Notes: a model not told the origin generated them from the letters alone. A stretch of DNA of 64,000 bases from Tianweitania populi (GCF_014652875.1 NZ_BMZQ01000005.1:62001-126000); one strand, 5' to 3'. Positions 12,192 to 21,237 are shown, counted from the first letter of the stretch. Made by a program: numbers and translations.

Positions 12192-12216
12192 TCTGCCCCG
12201 CTTCATGCGGGGCAGA
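12192..12216 (+). terminator. Intercistronic hairpin with T-run between binding protein and permease genes
   Basis: TCTGCCCCG (12192-12200) and CGGGGCAGA (12208-12216) form a perfect nine-base stem with a seven-base loop, starting 12 bases after the binding-protein stop. CCTCTTTT follows it. This looks like a leaky intrinsic terminator or mRNA 3'-end stabiliser inside the operon. The permease ribosome-binding site comes just after it. Confidence 0.7.
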
Positions 12217-12237
12217 CCTCTTTTCCCAGGTGAATTG

Positions 12238-13161
12238 ATGGCCGGTTTTCTAATCAAACGCTTTCTGCAAGCGATCTTCGTGGTGCTATGCGTCACGCTG
12301 CTCGTTGCTTACGCCATCCGCCTGACGGGCGATCCCGCCTTGATGCTGAGCCAGGGCGCCGGCAGCGTCACGGAAGCCGATCTGGCGCGAATCCGCACGG
12401 GGCTCGGCCTCGACCGGCCTTTCTACGTGCAATATCTCGACTTTCTGCTCGGTCTGTTCACGCTGGATTTCGGCCGCTCCTTTCTCGGCGGCACGCCGGT
12501 CCGCGAACTGATCGGCCGCGCGCTTCCGGCCACGCTGGCGCTGGCTTTCGCCTCGCTGCTCGTTTCGATCGTGATCTCCATTCCGCTTGGCATCGCCTCG
12601 GCCACCAAGCGCGGCCGCTGGCCCGATCAGATCATACGCGTTCTGTCGCTGATCGGCCTGTCCTTCCCGAACTTCTGGCTGGCGATCATGCTGGTGCTGG
12701 TGTTTTCCATCACGCTGCAATGGCTGCCGCCGAGCGGCATGGAAGGTTGGCAAAGCTTCCTGATGCCCGCGCTCACCATGGGCATCATCCTGACCGCCAC
12801 CAATGTGCGGCTGGTGCGCACCGCGATGCTGGAAACGCTGCAGCAGCAATATGTGACTGTGGCGCGCGCCAAGGGGCTCTCAGAGACCATCGTTCTTTAT
12901 AAGCACGCGCTGCGAAACTGCGCGATCCCGCTGATTACCTATCTTGGCATCCAGTTCGGCGGGTTGTTGGGCGGCATCGTGGTGGTGGAACGCGTGTTCA
13001 ACTGGCCAGGGCTCGGCACGCTGGCCTTTCAAGCCGTGGCCGACCGCGATTATCCTGTGCTGCAGGGCGTGATCGTCGTTCTGTCGCTGTTGATCGTTGT
13101 TGTGAACTTGATCGTCGACATCGCCTACGGGCTGGTCGATCCCCGCATCCGCACGGAGTAG
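12238..13161 (+). CDS. Peptide ABC transporter permease, DppB-like
   Basis: This inner-membrane permease of the DppB/OppB class has 307 residues. ATG 12238 is chosen over an in-frame ATG at 12205 because AGGTGA (12228-12233) sits five bases before it, and because the earlier start would lie in the hairpin loop and add non-family residues. It has an N-terminal helix (FLIKRFLQAIFVVLCVTLLVAYAIR), the DppB-type segment GLGLDRPFYVQYLDFL, five further helices and the cytoplasmic EAA-type loop TVARAKGLSETIVLYKHALRNC that contacts the ATPase. It ends with DIAYGLVDPRIR, a DppB-class C-terminus. It pairs with the following permease. Confidence 0.92.
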   Translation: MAGFLIKRFLQAIFVVLCVTLLVAYAIRLTGDPALMLSQGAGSVTEADLARIRTGLGLDRPFYVQYLDFLLGLFTLDFGRSFLGGTPVRELIGRALPATLALAFASLLVSIVISIPLGIASATKRGRWPDQIIRVLSLIGLSFPNFWLAIMLVLVFSITLQWLPPSGMEGWQSFLMPALTMGIILTATNVRLVRTAMLETLQQQYVTVARAKGLSETIVLYKHALRNCAIPLITYLGIQFGGLLGGIVVVERVFNWPGLGTLAFQAVADRDYPVLQGVIVVLSLLIVVVNLIVDIAYGLVDPRIRTE

Positions 13162-13165
13162 GATC

Positions 13166-14026
13166 TTGAGCCTCACCGCAGATCGTCCGCAGCGCAGCGC
13201 TTCCGTGTTCCGCTCCTTTGAACTGGTTGCCGGCCTTTTGCTGGTCGGCGGCATCAGCCTGGCCGTGATCCTGTCGCCCTGGCTGTTCCCCGATAACGGG
13301 ATGGGCGTGAACCTCATTGCACGTCTGCGGGCACCGTTCACCGACTGGAGCCACATCCTCGGCACTGATCCGCTCGGCCGCGACGTGCTTGGCCGAGTCA
13401 TCTCCGGCGGGCGCATTTCACTGCTGGTCGGCGTTCTTTCGGTCGCCGGCGGCGCGGTCATCGGCGTCTTCATGGGCCTGGTTTCCGGCTTCTATCGCGG
13501 CGTGTGGGACATGGTGGTCATGCGCTTTGCCGACGTTCAGCTGGCACTGCCCTTCATCCTGCTCGCCATCACCTTCATCGCGATCCTCGGCGGCGGCTTG
13601 TTCAACATCATCATGCTGATGATCGTGTCGCAATGGGTGCAATATGCGCGGCTCGTGCGCGGACAGGTGCTTGCCTTGCGGGAGCGCGAATTCGTGTTGT
13701 CGGCGCGCTCGTTCGGCGTGTCCAACTTCAACCTGATCTGGCATCATCTTCTGCCCAACCTGCTTGGGCCTGTGATCGTGCTGATCACGCTGAACGTCGC
13801 CACCAACATCCTGCTTGAATCGAGCCTGACCTTCCTCGGTCTTGGCGTCGATCCCTCGATGCCGTCCTGGGGCGGCATGCTCGCGGATGGCCGCACCTAT
13901 CTGCAAACGGCCTGGTGGGTCAGCGTTTTCCCCGGCCTCGCCATCCTGTTGACCGTGCTCGGCCTCAACCTTCTCGGCGATTGGCTGCGTGACCGCCTCG
14001 ATCCAACCGGACGGACAAGGCAATGA
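13166..14026 (+). CDS. Peptide ABC transporter permease, DppC-like
   Basis: This 286-residue membrane protein of the DppC/OppC class starts at TTG 13166, four bases after the previous stop, with GGAG at 13155-13158 as a plausible ribosome-binding site. Family marks are HILGTDPLGRDVLGRVISGGR before the core helices, the EAA-type loop REREFVLSARSFGVSNFNLIWHHLLPN and the final LNLLGDWLRDRLDP. It forms the translocation channel with the DppB-like subunit. Its TGA overlaps the ATG of the peptidase gene (ATGA), so the peptidase is translationally coupled to the importer. Confidence 0.92.
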   Translation: MSLTADRPQRSASVFRSFELVAGLLLVGGISLAVILSPWLFPDNGMGVNLIARLRAPFTDWSHILGTDPLGRDVLGRVISGGRISLLVGVLSVAGGAVIGVFMGLVSGFYRGVWDMVVMRFADVQLALPFILLAITFIAILGGGLFNIIMLMIVSQWVQYARLVRGQVLALREREFVLSARSFGVSNFNLIWHHLLPNLLGPVIVLITLNVATNILLESSLTFLGLGVDPSMPSWGGMLADGRTYLQTAWWVSVFPGLAILLTVLGLNLLGDWLRDRLDPTGRTRQ

Positions 14027-15756
14027 CCCTTTCCTTCTCGCAAAGCTTCCCCCGCACGCTGGACAAGCTTCTTGACCGCTTCGAGGGCGCGGCGGATACG
14101 CAGATCGAGGCCTGGCTGTTCGAGGGCAAAGTAGCGCGCCGTGCAGCCGAGGAAAAGCTTGCCGCGAGCGGAGTGAAGGCGCGATTGCGTTCGGCGTATA
14201 AGCCGCTGGTTCAGGCCTTCCTTGAAGACATCGATCTGACCGGCGCCAAGTCTGTCGCCGTCATCTATCCCGTACATGCCGACGCTGAAGAGCGGCGCTT
14301 CCTGCTCGAAGCCTATCCGCTTGCCGGCCTTATCCAGCTGCCGATCAGCTTTACGGCTCGCAGCGACAATGAGCTGCATTACGAAGTGACAGTCACCGGC
14401 CAGGACGGATCTGAGCGCACCACAGTCGTTGAAGCGCCGAACCGCGTTCATGTCGATCATACCGGCGCGCGGGTCCTTTCCCCCACCGGCTGGTTGCGCG
14501 TTAATCGGGATGGCCAGACCATCGAAGATGGACGGCTTGAGACCGATTTCGAGGTTCTGTTCGAAACGGCCATCACGCAAATTGCGGGGCATAGCTGGGG
14601 CAGCACCGAGCCGTTCTTCGAAGAGTTGCGGATCGAAGCAAGTCTGCCCTTTCCAGATGAACCGCTCGCCTTCGGTGAAGAAGCCATCAGCCTGACGGAA
14701 GCGCTGCATGAGGATCTTTACTTCTCCGGGCTGGAAATTTTCCATTCCCGCTCGGGCCGCCCGTCCGGCGATCGCGGTCTTCAACCCGGCCGCATCGTGC
14801 CGGACATCAGATTTGCGGATGGTCCGCTGAGCCTCTCCATCGCGATGCGCATCCACCTGATCCGGGATGAGCCTCCCTTCTGCGCCCTTCCGCTCGAGAC
14901 TGCTAGCGAGCCGCTGTCGTCACCAGACATCGATGAAGCTTTGCAGTCGATTGGTGGTGAGCCACTGGACGGAGAATCGGTGTGTGGCCGATCAATCGTC
15001 GGACGCTACCGCGAGGGATCGGACGCTCTTGTTCTGATCTCCGGCGGCCAGCACGCCAATGAACCGACCGGCGTGGTCGGCGCTCTGCGGGCGGCCGATA
15101 CGCTCTCACGCCGCAAGGCAGCGCACTTCGCCGTCCTGCCGCTAGAGAATCCGGACGGCTACGCGCTGTGCGCCGAACTGCGGGAAACACAGCCGCGGCA
15201 CATGCTGCATGCCGCGCGCTACACCGCGCTGGGCGACGATCTGGAATATCGCGAAGCCGAGCCACTGCATGAGCGCTCTGCCCGCGAAGCGTTTGTCGCC
15301 CACACGCAACCGGGTCTTCACGTCAATCTGCACGGTTACCCCGCGCATGAGTGGACGCGGCCGATGACCGGCTACATCCCGCGCAACTTCGCGCTGTGGA
15401 CCGTGCCGAAAGGCTTCTTCCTGGTGATCCGCCATCAACCCGGCTTTGCCGAACAATCCTGGCAATTGGTGCGCATTGTCACCGCGAAGCTCGCCGAAGT
15501 GCCGGGACTTGTTGCCTTCAACGAAAAGCAGATCGAGCTTTACCGCATCCATGCCGGCGAACTTGGCTTCGAGGTCCTGCACGGCTTTCCTGTCACCGTC
15601 ACCGAGGATCTACGCCACAAGGTGCCGGTAACGCTGATCACGGAATATCCCGACGAAACGATTTATGGCGATGCGTTTCGCCTCGGTCACGAAGCGCAGA
15701 TGCAGACCGTGCTCTCGGCCTATGACGCTTGGCAGGAGATCTCGGCCGTCTCATAA
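14023..15756 (+). CDS. M14 family zinc carboxypeptidase-like protein
   Basis: This 577-residue protein has no signal peptide, so it is cytoplasmic. The C-terminal third (about 330-560) carries an M14 metallopeptidase core: SGGQHANEPTG gives the HxxE zinc pair, HVNLHGYPAHEW the third zinc ligand, and LITEYPDE a candidate for the catalytic glutamate. The long N-terminal part (about 1-320) is mostly of unassigned fold; it contains IYPVHADAEERRF and a TVTGQDGSERTTV stretch. It is the last gene of the importer operon, coupled by an ATGA overlap. It probably trims or deacylates the imported peptide, feeding 5-oxoprolinase encoded divergently. Exact specificity (carboxypeptidase or amidase/deacylase) is open. 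Confidence 0.82.
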   Translation: MTLSFSQSFPRTLDKLLDRFEGAADTQIEAWLFEGKVARRAAEEKLAASGVKARLRSAYKPLVQAFLEDIDLTGAKSVAVIYPVHADAEERRFLLEAYPLAGLIQLPISFTARSDNELHYEVTVTGQDGSERTTVVEAPNRVHVDHTGARVLSPTGWLRVNRDGQTIEDGRLETDFEVLFETAITQIAGHSWGSTEPFFEELRIEASLPFPDEPLAFGEEAISLTEALHEDLYFSGLEIFHSRSGRPSGDRGLQPGRIVPDIRFADGPLSLSIAMRIHLIRDEPPFCALPLETASEPLSSPDIDEALQSIGGEPLDGESVCGRSIVGRYREGSDALVLISGGQHANEPTGVVGALRAADTLSRRKAAHFAVLPLENPDGYALCAELRETQPRHMLHAARYTALGDDLEYREAEPLHERSAREAFVAHTQPGLHVNLHGYPAHEWTRPMTGYIPRNFALWTVPKGFFLVIRHQPGFAEQSWQLVRIVTAKLAEVPGLVAFNEKQIELYRIHAGELGFEVLHGFPVTVTEDLRHKVPVTLITEYPDETIYGDAFRLGHEAQMQTVLSAYDAWQEISAVS

Positions 15757-15784
15757 AGGGGGAGAGGGGCTTCCGCCTATCTGC

Positions 15785-16087
15785 TCAGAGTAGCTTACGG
15801 CCTGTGCCCTCAACGCGGGCAATTGATCCATCCAGCTTTTCGGCGAGCCAGATCTTGATAAGAGACTGGTACGGCACATCGCGCTTCCCAGCCGCAACCT
15901 TGATGCGCTCCAAGAGAGCATTGGGCAGCCGGAGCGATATCGATGTTGAGGATGGCTTGAGGTTTGGAAGACGGACTTTCTCAGCCTTGCTCCAGTCGAC
16001 ATAATTGGCGGAGTCTTGGCTTTCCCAGAAGCTCCGCTCTTCGCTTTCGCTATTAAAATCCGGCGCGACTTCAGGCTTCTTGCTCAT
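15785..16087 (-). CDS. brnA: BrnA family antitoxin
   Basis: This 100-residue protein matches the BrnA antitoxin pattern: an acidic N-terminal part (DFNSESEERSFWESQDSANYVDWSKAE) that wraps the toxin, then PNLKPSSTSISLRLPNALLERIKVAAGKRDVPYQSLIKIWLAEKL, a ribbon-helix-helix DNA-binding domain. In known systems BrnA neutralises BrnT and the complex represses its own promoter. Its start lies inside the end of the toxin gene (17-base overlap), the usual toxin-first order for this family. The pair stands alone between the peptide operon and the YhaN gene. Confidence 0.9.
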   Translation of the reverse strand: MSKKPEVAPDFNSESEERSFWESQDSANYVDWSKAEKVRLPNLKPSSTSISLRLPNALLERIKVAAGKRDVPYQSLIKIWLAEKLDGSIARVEGTGRKLL

Positions 16088-16373
16088 AGATGTTCCGCTC
16101 CTTGCGGCTCATATCCCGAGCCGAAATAATCCTGATCATGGTACTACCCTCTCTTAGGGTAACGGTGATGTGGAGCCGCCTTCCGTCATCGGTGCGACCC
16201 AAGGCATGGATCCGAACTTCCGTCGAGCTATGTCGCGCATCGGGTACGACAAGCAGGGGCTCGTTGAAGAAGACTTGCTCTGCTTCTGCTTGGCTAACGT
16301 CATGCTTCTCTACGTTCTTGCGCGCGTTGCCCTGATCCCAATCGAAGCCAACGATAAGCGACCAGTCAAGCAT
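16071..16373 (-). CDS. brnT: BrnT family toxin
   Basis: BrnT toxins are RelE-like ribonucleases that stop growth by cleaving RNA. This 100-residue protein has the family marks FDWDQGNARKNVEKHDVS and EAEQVFFNEP near the N-terminus, the core RIHALGRTDDGRRLHITVTLRE, and the C-terminal RIISARDMSRKERNIYE. ATG 16373 is preferred over the in-frame ATG at 16388, because the family begins right before FDWD and the upstream codons fall inside an inverted repeat. No ribosome-binding site precedes ATG 16373; promoter geometry suggests a leaderless mRNA. The downstream antitoxin gene overlaps by 17 bases. Confidence 0.9.
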   Translation of the reverse strand: MLDWSLIVGFDWDQGNARKNVEKHDVSQAEAEQVFFNEPLLVVPDARHSSTEVRIHALGRTDDGRRLHITVTLREGSTMIRIISARDMSRKERNIYEQEA

Positions 16374-16376
16374 TGT

Positions 16377-16406
16377 GTATATTCCCACAATATACGCAGA
16401 TTACAA
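16377..16406 (-). promoter_or_regulatory. brnTA promoter with overlapping palindromic operator
   Basis: GTATATT (16377-16383) and AATATAC (16389-16395) form a perfect seven-base inverted repeat with a five-base centre, fit for a ribbon-helix-helix dimer such as BrnA. Read on the minus strand, TTGTAA (16406-16401) is a -35-like box, followed by exactly 17 bases and the -10-like AATATA (16383-16378), which is half of the operator. A start about seven bases downstream falls on the toxin ATG at 16373. Confidence 0.6.
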
Positions 16407-16426
16407 GTCATGCCGTTCTTCTAGCT

Positions 16427-19400
16427 TCAAGCCAACTCATGAACCCGAACGCTGGGCACAATCTCGGCGGCGATGTCGCAGAGGTGGCGGTGGTGGGTTA
16501 GGTAGATCACCTGGCCCTTGGACGCCATTTCACCGAACAGGCGGAAGACCTCTTCCGAGCGGGGTTCGTCGAAGGTTTCCATGATGTCGTCGGCAACGAA
16601 AGGCACGGCGGGGCGGGCGCTGGCGAACTCTTCGTAGCCTGCTAGACGCAGGGCCAGGTAGAGCTGGAAGCGCGTGCCTTTGGACATGTCGGTCGCAAGC
16701 TTGGAACCGCCGGTTCGCGATAGGCCGATCAGCACTTCGCCGCTTTTCTCAGGCCGGGTCGCGAGGCCTGTGTAATCGTCCCGCGTCATGATGCGGAAGG
16801 CTTCGGACGCGCGGTTCATCATGGCGCTGCGATGTTTGTCGCGATAGGCCCGGATTGCATGGTCGGCCAAAAGCCCGCCCGTTCGCAGACGCAGGAAGCG
16901 TAGCGCAAGATCCTCAATTTGAAGGAGAACCGTCTTGCGTTCGCTTTCAATGCGGGCCACCGCATCATCGCCGCCGACGGCTGCCAGCCTGTCGGAGGCG
17001 CGGGTTTTGTCGGCAAAGAGATGCTTGCCGCGCTCATCGAGATCGTCCAGGCGGGCAGTGAGTTCCGCCTGCTCGCGCTGAAGCTCGGCTAGGTCGAGAT
17101 CGGCGAGCGTGCCGAGCGCTGCGTCGAGCGTCGTTGCTTGCAGTTCGGCAAGAATCTGGCCTTCAAGCTTACGCTGTTGATCCACGCGGCGGCTTCGCTC
17201 CGAGCAGTGATCAAGCGCTGCCGAGACATCTTGCAGGGTTTCGACCTCGAAGAAGGTCGTGAGTTCAGCCTTTCGCGCGAGGTGAAGTGCGAGGTCTTCA
17301 TTGAGGGCGGAGCGCTCGTCCTGGAGGCGGGTGAGGTCGCGTTCTTTTTCGCGGTGGCGGGCGAGTAGTGTCTTGGCTTCTTCGAAGCGCTGGACGAGCT
17401 GCCTTGCGGCCTTCAGCGGAGAACCAGTGTCGAAGCTTTCGTCAAGTGCTGTATGGATGTCGGAAACGCGTTTTGCGAAGGCGCTACGATCGGCTTCCAT
17501 GGCGGCGATGCGGTGCTGGATGTCGGCACGGCTGCGTAGTGTGGCCGGTAGGTCGGTCAAGGCGTCGAGGATTTCACGCACGGCGCCGGGGCTGTCTCGC
17601 CGATCAATAAACCAGGTGGCTTGCAAGGCTGATTGCCAACGCTCGTCCCAGCTTTCGGCAGCAAGCCTGGCCTTGTCCAAGCCCTTGTTGCGGATGGACA
17701 ATTCGCCTTCTATTTCCTTCAGCCTTTTGCCTGCCGTGGCGCGGCGGGTTTGATCGGCGAGGCTGTTTGTGAGCGTTGTTTCGGCCAGCTGGATGAGGGC
17801 CGGGAGAGGGAGATCGTCGGCTTCGGCTGCGGTGGAGAGAAGGGAACGAAGGCCCTGTTGTTCCCGCTCCAACTCGGTTCTTGCCGTTGTGACGGAGGCT
17901 TGGACGTCCTGCAGATCGTCAAAGGCGGAAAGGGCGTCTGCGCGGTTTTTCAGCCAGCGTTCGAGCTGAGACAACAAGGTTGCGAGGGGTTGCTTCGCGG
18001 GAAGATCAAGCTCGATTGGGATGGCGTCGCGGACTTCATCTCGCAGCGCGTGGAGCGCTCCGTCGGTCTCCCGCAGAAGGTCGCCATTGCGAGATATAGC
18101 GGTGTCAGCAAGGGCTATTTCGGCGATATGGGAGCGCAGATCGGCGAGATCAGCGGCATGTTCGAGGCGCTTCTGGGCGAAATCATCGACCCTCCGCATG
18201 CGGGTTTCGAACGAAGCGGCGGTTGCTTGATCGAAGGCGCTCAGGTGGGTCTGCCAAGCGTCCTCACGTAAGGTAAGGACGGCGGCTAGATCTTCATCGG
18301 TGATGGCCCCGGTGTTGGCGCGAATGACCTCCATCCGTGTCGCGTGATCCTGACGCCGGGTGGTGAGGTCGCGGATCTTCTCCGCATAGTCGGCTTGGCG
18401 CTTTTCGAGGGTGGCGAGTTTCGAACGCCATGCCTCGATCTGCGATCCGTCCGGCAGGTTCAGGCCCCGCAGGGTGCGACCATCGCCTATCCAGGGAGCC
18501 AGTAGGGCAAGTGCGTTGTCCAAGCGGGACTGCGCTGACGGCAGGTTGCGCTCGGCGAGGCGGAGTTGTGCGAGAAGATCGCTTTGGCGCAGGCGGGCGA
18601 GGGCGGCTTGCAGTTGGGCAGCGAGGGATGGCGAGAGCGGGTTTTTGATCGTCGCCTCTTCATCCTGAGACTGACGTGCCTCCTGCAAGGCGGCAGCCGC
18701 GGCTTCCTGCTCGCGGGTTGCGGCTTCAAGCGCAACGTCGATGCCGGAGCGGGAAGCGATCAGCTCGCGCAGGGTGCCGATGGTGGCTGCGGGAACGAGC
18801 AGCGTTTCGGGTCCGACCTCCGGAGCTGCGCCGAGCGTCCGGGTGATGAGCGTGATCTGCAGGTCGCGATCGGCCAGCTCCTTGCGGCGCTTGGGCAAGT
18901 CTTCCTCGGCCGTGCTGTAGCGGGCGGCGGCGTCGGCGAGTTGGTTGAGCTGATCGGCAAGAGCCAGAAGTTGCTCGTCGACGGCGAGGTCTTCGAGTTC
19001 CTGCCGCGCCACTTCCGCGCGGTCTTCCAGGCCGTTGAGGCGGGTTTGCAGTGTGGCTTCTTCCTTCATCAGGAAGGGGAGCTCGGCGCTCCAATGGGCG
19101 GGCGGCTGCGGAAGGTCGCGGAAATCTTGTAGCGCGTCCAACAGGCGTGCATGATCTCGCCCAAGCGGGACGGCGCGCAGGAGGCGGGCGATGTCTTCGT
19201 GGCGGGCGCGGGCTGCACCCTTGTCGCGCATAGCCTCGTCATATGCAGCCTCGGCCTGTTTGAGGGCAGCAACCAAGGCGGTGAAGGCGGAGGCCTGGGT
19301 GTCGATCTCGTCGCGGCGGGTTTTCAGGTCGGCGATGCGGCGCTTCAGCACTGCAATGTCGGTGGTGCTGGCGCGCTTGCGGAAGATCGTGTCCGCTTCC

Positions 19401-19909
19401 TGCGCGGTTTTTTCGAGCGCCGCACTGATGCCGGCCAAGCCGGCGCTGGCGGAAAACAGGAGCTCGCCGAGATCGCCCTCGCTTTCGAGGATGGCGTTGC
19501 CGCCGCTTTCCAGCGTTTCGTCATCAAGCGAAAACATGGTGCGGTAGGCGTCGCGGCTGAGCCCCGCCAAGGGCGCGCTGAGGAGCGCTTCGTTGACCGG
19601 CTGGCCTTGCGCGTTGATGAGCGAATTGCTTCGCTGCTTCAGGCGCTTGAGCTCATGGCTCCTGCCGTCGAACTCCAAACACCCGCCGACTTCCATCGCC
19701 TTGTTCTGGTGAAGGAAGCCGTAGCGGGTGCGCTCCTCGATGCCGAACAGCAGATCGAGGAAGCCGGATAGCGAGGTCGATTTGCCCGCTTCGTTCAGGC
19801 CATAGATGATGTGGAAGTCTGGCGCGCCGGGCTCATGCGCGCCGAAGTCGATGGCGTAATCCGTGAACTTGCCATAGCGGGTGAGATCGAGGCGGCGCAG
19901 GCGCATCAA
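16427..19909 (-). CDS. YhaN-like AAA/SMC-type ATPase (SbcC-like)
   Basis: This 1,160-residue protein has a split ABC-type ATPase head and a long coiled-coil middle. The N-terminus has RLRRLDLTRYGKF and Walker A GLNEAGKSTS (about residues 38-47). Residues of roughly 180-1000 are rich in heptad-like Leu/Ala/Glu/Arg coiled coil. The C-terminal half-site has the signature region MSKGTRFQLYLALRLA, Walker B AVPFVADDIMETFDEPR and the terminal switch histidines (LTHHRHLCD). The order matches YhaN (COG4717) rather than true SbcC/Rad50. I find no CxxC zinc hook in the coiled coil. It overlaps the start region of the nuclease gene by four bases, and the two surely act together at DNA ends or in repair. 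Confidence 0.88.
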   Translation of the reverse strand: MMRLRRLDLTRYGKFTDYAIDFGAHEPGAPDFHIIYGLNEAGKSTSLSGFLDLLFGIEERTRYGFLHQNKAMEVGGCLEFDGRSHELKRLKQRSNSLINAQGQPVNEALLSAPLAGLSRDAYRTMFSLDDETLESGGNAILESEGDLGELLFSASAGLAGISAALEKTAQEADTIFRKRASTTDIAVLKRRIADLKTRRDEIDTQASAFTALVAALKQAEAAYDEAMRDKGAARARHEDIARLLRAVPLGRDHARLLDALQDFRDLPQPPAHWSAELPFLMKEEATLQTRLNGLEDRAEVARQELEDLAVDEQLLALADQLNQLADAAARYSTAEEDLPKRRKELADRDLQITLITRTLGAAPEVGPETLLVPAATIGTLRELIASRSGIDVALEAATREQEAAAAALQEARQSQDEEATIKNPLSPSLAAQLQAALARLRQSDLLAQLRLAERNLPSAQSRLDNALALLAPWIGDGRTLRGLNLPDGSQIEAWRSKLATLEKRQADYAEKIRDLTTRRQDHATRMEVIRANTGAITDEDLAAVLTLREDAWQTHLSAFDQATAASFETRMRRVDDFAQKRLEHAADLADLRSHIAEIALADTAISRNGDLLRETDGALHALRDEVRDAIPIELDLPAKQPLATLLSQLERWLKNRADALSAFDDLQDVQASVTTARTELEREQQGLRSLLSTAAEADDLPLPALIQLAETTLTNSLADQTRRATAGKRLKEIEGELSIRNKGLDKARLAAESWDERWQSALQATWFIDRRDSPGAVREILDALTDLPATLRSRADIQHRIAAMEADRSAFAKRVSDIHTALDESFDTGSPLKAARQLVQRFEEAKTLLARHREKERDLTRLQDERSALNEDLALHLARKAELTTFFEVETLQDVSAALDHCSERSRRVDQQRKLEGQILAELQATTLDAALGTLADLDLAELQREQAELTARLDDLDERGKHLFADKTRASDRLAAVGGDDAVARIESERKTVLLQIEDLALRFLRLRTGGLLADHAIRAYRDKHRSAMMNRASEAFRIMTRDDYTGLATRPEKSGEVLIGLSRTGGSKLATDMSKGTRFQLYLALRLAGYEEFASARPAVPFVADDIMETFDEPRSEEVFRLFGEMASKGQVIYLTHHRHLCDIAAEIVPSVRVHELA

Positions 19910-21177
19910 TCGGCTCCCATGCCGGCCAGGCGGAGGCGAGCCAAGATGTCCTCGCTTCCGTCGGCCAAAAGCCGGTCGATCAGGGCCTCGAACTCCTGTT
20001 CATCCTTGCCGCTGAAGGAGCGGGCTTCGGCCGGAAGATCGTCGCGCAGCTCCGTCACGAGGTTGCGGATGTCTTCGCGCACGGCGTCCTGATGCATGAT
20101 GTCGGTCTTCATCAGCGCGCCAAGTTCCGCGACAGGATCGGCGGTGCCGGTGACCGGTGCGGTTGCTGATGGGGCGGAGGTGGCAAGCTCGATCTTCTCG
20201 ATCCAAGTCTTGTTCATGCCTTCGATGCGCTGCTCGATCTCGGTCATGAGCAGGTCGCGATCACGGCGCAGCGCCCAAGACAAAGGCGTTTGACCTGACA
20301 GCATCAGGCGGCCGACGAGATGATCGGCGCGGGTGGTGTCGCGCACCGCCGCTACCGCTTGCTCGATCTGCTCGATTGCCGCACGCCAATCCGTTGCGGA
20401 TGAAAGGTCGACGGAAATGCGCTCGAATTGGGCGATGCTGGTAGGGCGCTCTTCGACCGTGATGCTCTTGTCGTCACCGATCGTGACGAGGGTGACGGTC
20501 TTTTCGCCGGCTTCGTTGATGTCGCGCCCTTGCGGCATGCCCGGCATGATGACGGTACGGTCCCCGGCATGTTGGCTGCGCGTGTGAATATGACCAAGCG
20601 CCCAGTAATCGAAGCCCCAGTCATGCAGGTCAGCGACCGGAATTGGCGCATAAAGATCATGGCCCGGTGCGCCGGCCAGGCTGGTATGCATGATGCCGAT
20701 ATTGACTGTGTCGGGGGCGGGACGGCGGTACTTCGATAGCAGGCTTTCAGGCGCATGCGCTTGTTTGAAGCTGATCCCGTGGACTGCGACATCCAAATTG
20801 CCATGGCGCACATCGACCGTCTCGCCACGTCCATTGAAGACCTTAACCGAAGGCGGAAGCATCAACTGATCAGTAATCTTCGACAAGGCGTCGTGATTAC
20901 CGCGGATCTTGTAAACGGCGATTCCCGCTTGATGCAGGCGCTCCATCTGGCTCGCCAGGAAGCGGGCCGTCTTCATGGAGGTCTGGTCGCCGTCGTAGAG
21001 ATCGCCGGCGATGATCAGGGCATCGACCTGTTCGTCCAAACACAGATCGACGATGGAAGCCAGCGCCTGGCGGGTAGCATCGCCGATCAGGGCTGCCAGA
21101 TCCGGGTTGCGCAGGCTGAGCGAGCGTAGCGGCGAATCCAGATGGATGTCGGCTGTGTGAACGAAGCGGAAGGGCAT
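19906..21177 (-). CDS. YhaO-like metallophosphoesterase / SbcD-like exonuclease
   Basis: This 423-residue protein of the calcineurin-like phosphoesterase superfamily shows the metal-binding blocks in order: FVHTADIHLDSPL (residues 4-16), GDLYDGDQ, RGNHDALS, and GHIHTRSQHA late in the domain. The last 150 residues form a variable cap. This arrangement fits YhaO/SbcD-type DNA nucleases. ATG 21177 is chosen; GTG 21183 is in frame two codons earlier. Its 3' end overlaps the YhaN-like gene by four bases (ATGA), so the two are translationally coupled and should form a nuclease-ATPase complex. Actual nuclease polarity and DNA substrate are unknown. Confidence 0.88.
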   Translation of the reverse strand: MPFRFVHTADIHLDSPLRSLSLRNPDLAALIGDATRQALASIVDLCLDEQVDALIIAGDLYDGDQTSMKTARFLASQMERLHQAGIAVYKIRGNHDALSKITDQLMLPPSVKVFNGRGETVDVRHGNLDVAVHGISFKQAHAPESLLSKYRRPAPDTVNIGIMHTSLAGAPGHDLYAPIPVADLHDWGFDYWALGHIHTRSQHAGDRTVIMPGMPQGRDINEAGEKTVTLVTIGDDKSITVEERPTSIAQFERISVDLSSATDWRAAIEQIEQAVAAVRDTTRADHLVGRLMLSGQTPLSWALRRDRDLLMTEIEQRIEGMNKTWIEKIELATSAPSATAPVTGTADPVAELGALMKTDIMHQDAVREDIRNLVTELRDDLPAEARSFSGKDEQEFEALIDRLLADGSEDILARLRLAGMGAD

Positions 21178-21193
21178 GAGCACTCGATCTCTT

Positions 21194-21224
21194 GCAGCGG
21201 CCGCTTGGAAGTGCTGGCCGCTGC
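21194..21224 (-). terminator. Hairpin between the LLM oxidoreductase and nuclease genes
   Basis: GCAGCGGCC (21194-21202) and GGCCGCTGC (21216-21224) form a perfect nine-base stem with a 13-base loop, 13 bases past the LLM gene stop on the minus strand. No T tract follows, so it may stabilise the upstream message or end it inefficiently; the nuclease gene begins 17 bases later. Confidence 0.45.
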
Positions 21225-21237
21225 TGAAGTGAGCGGC

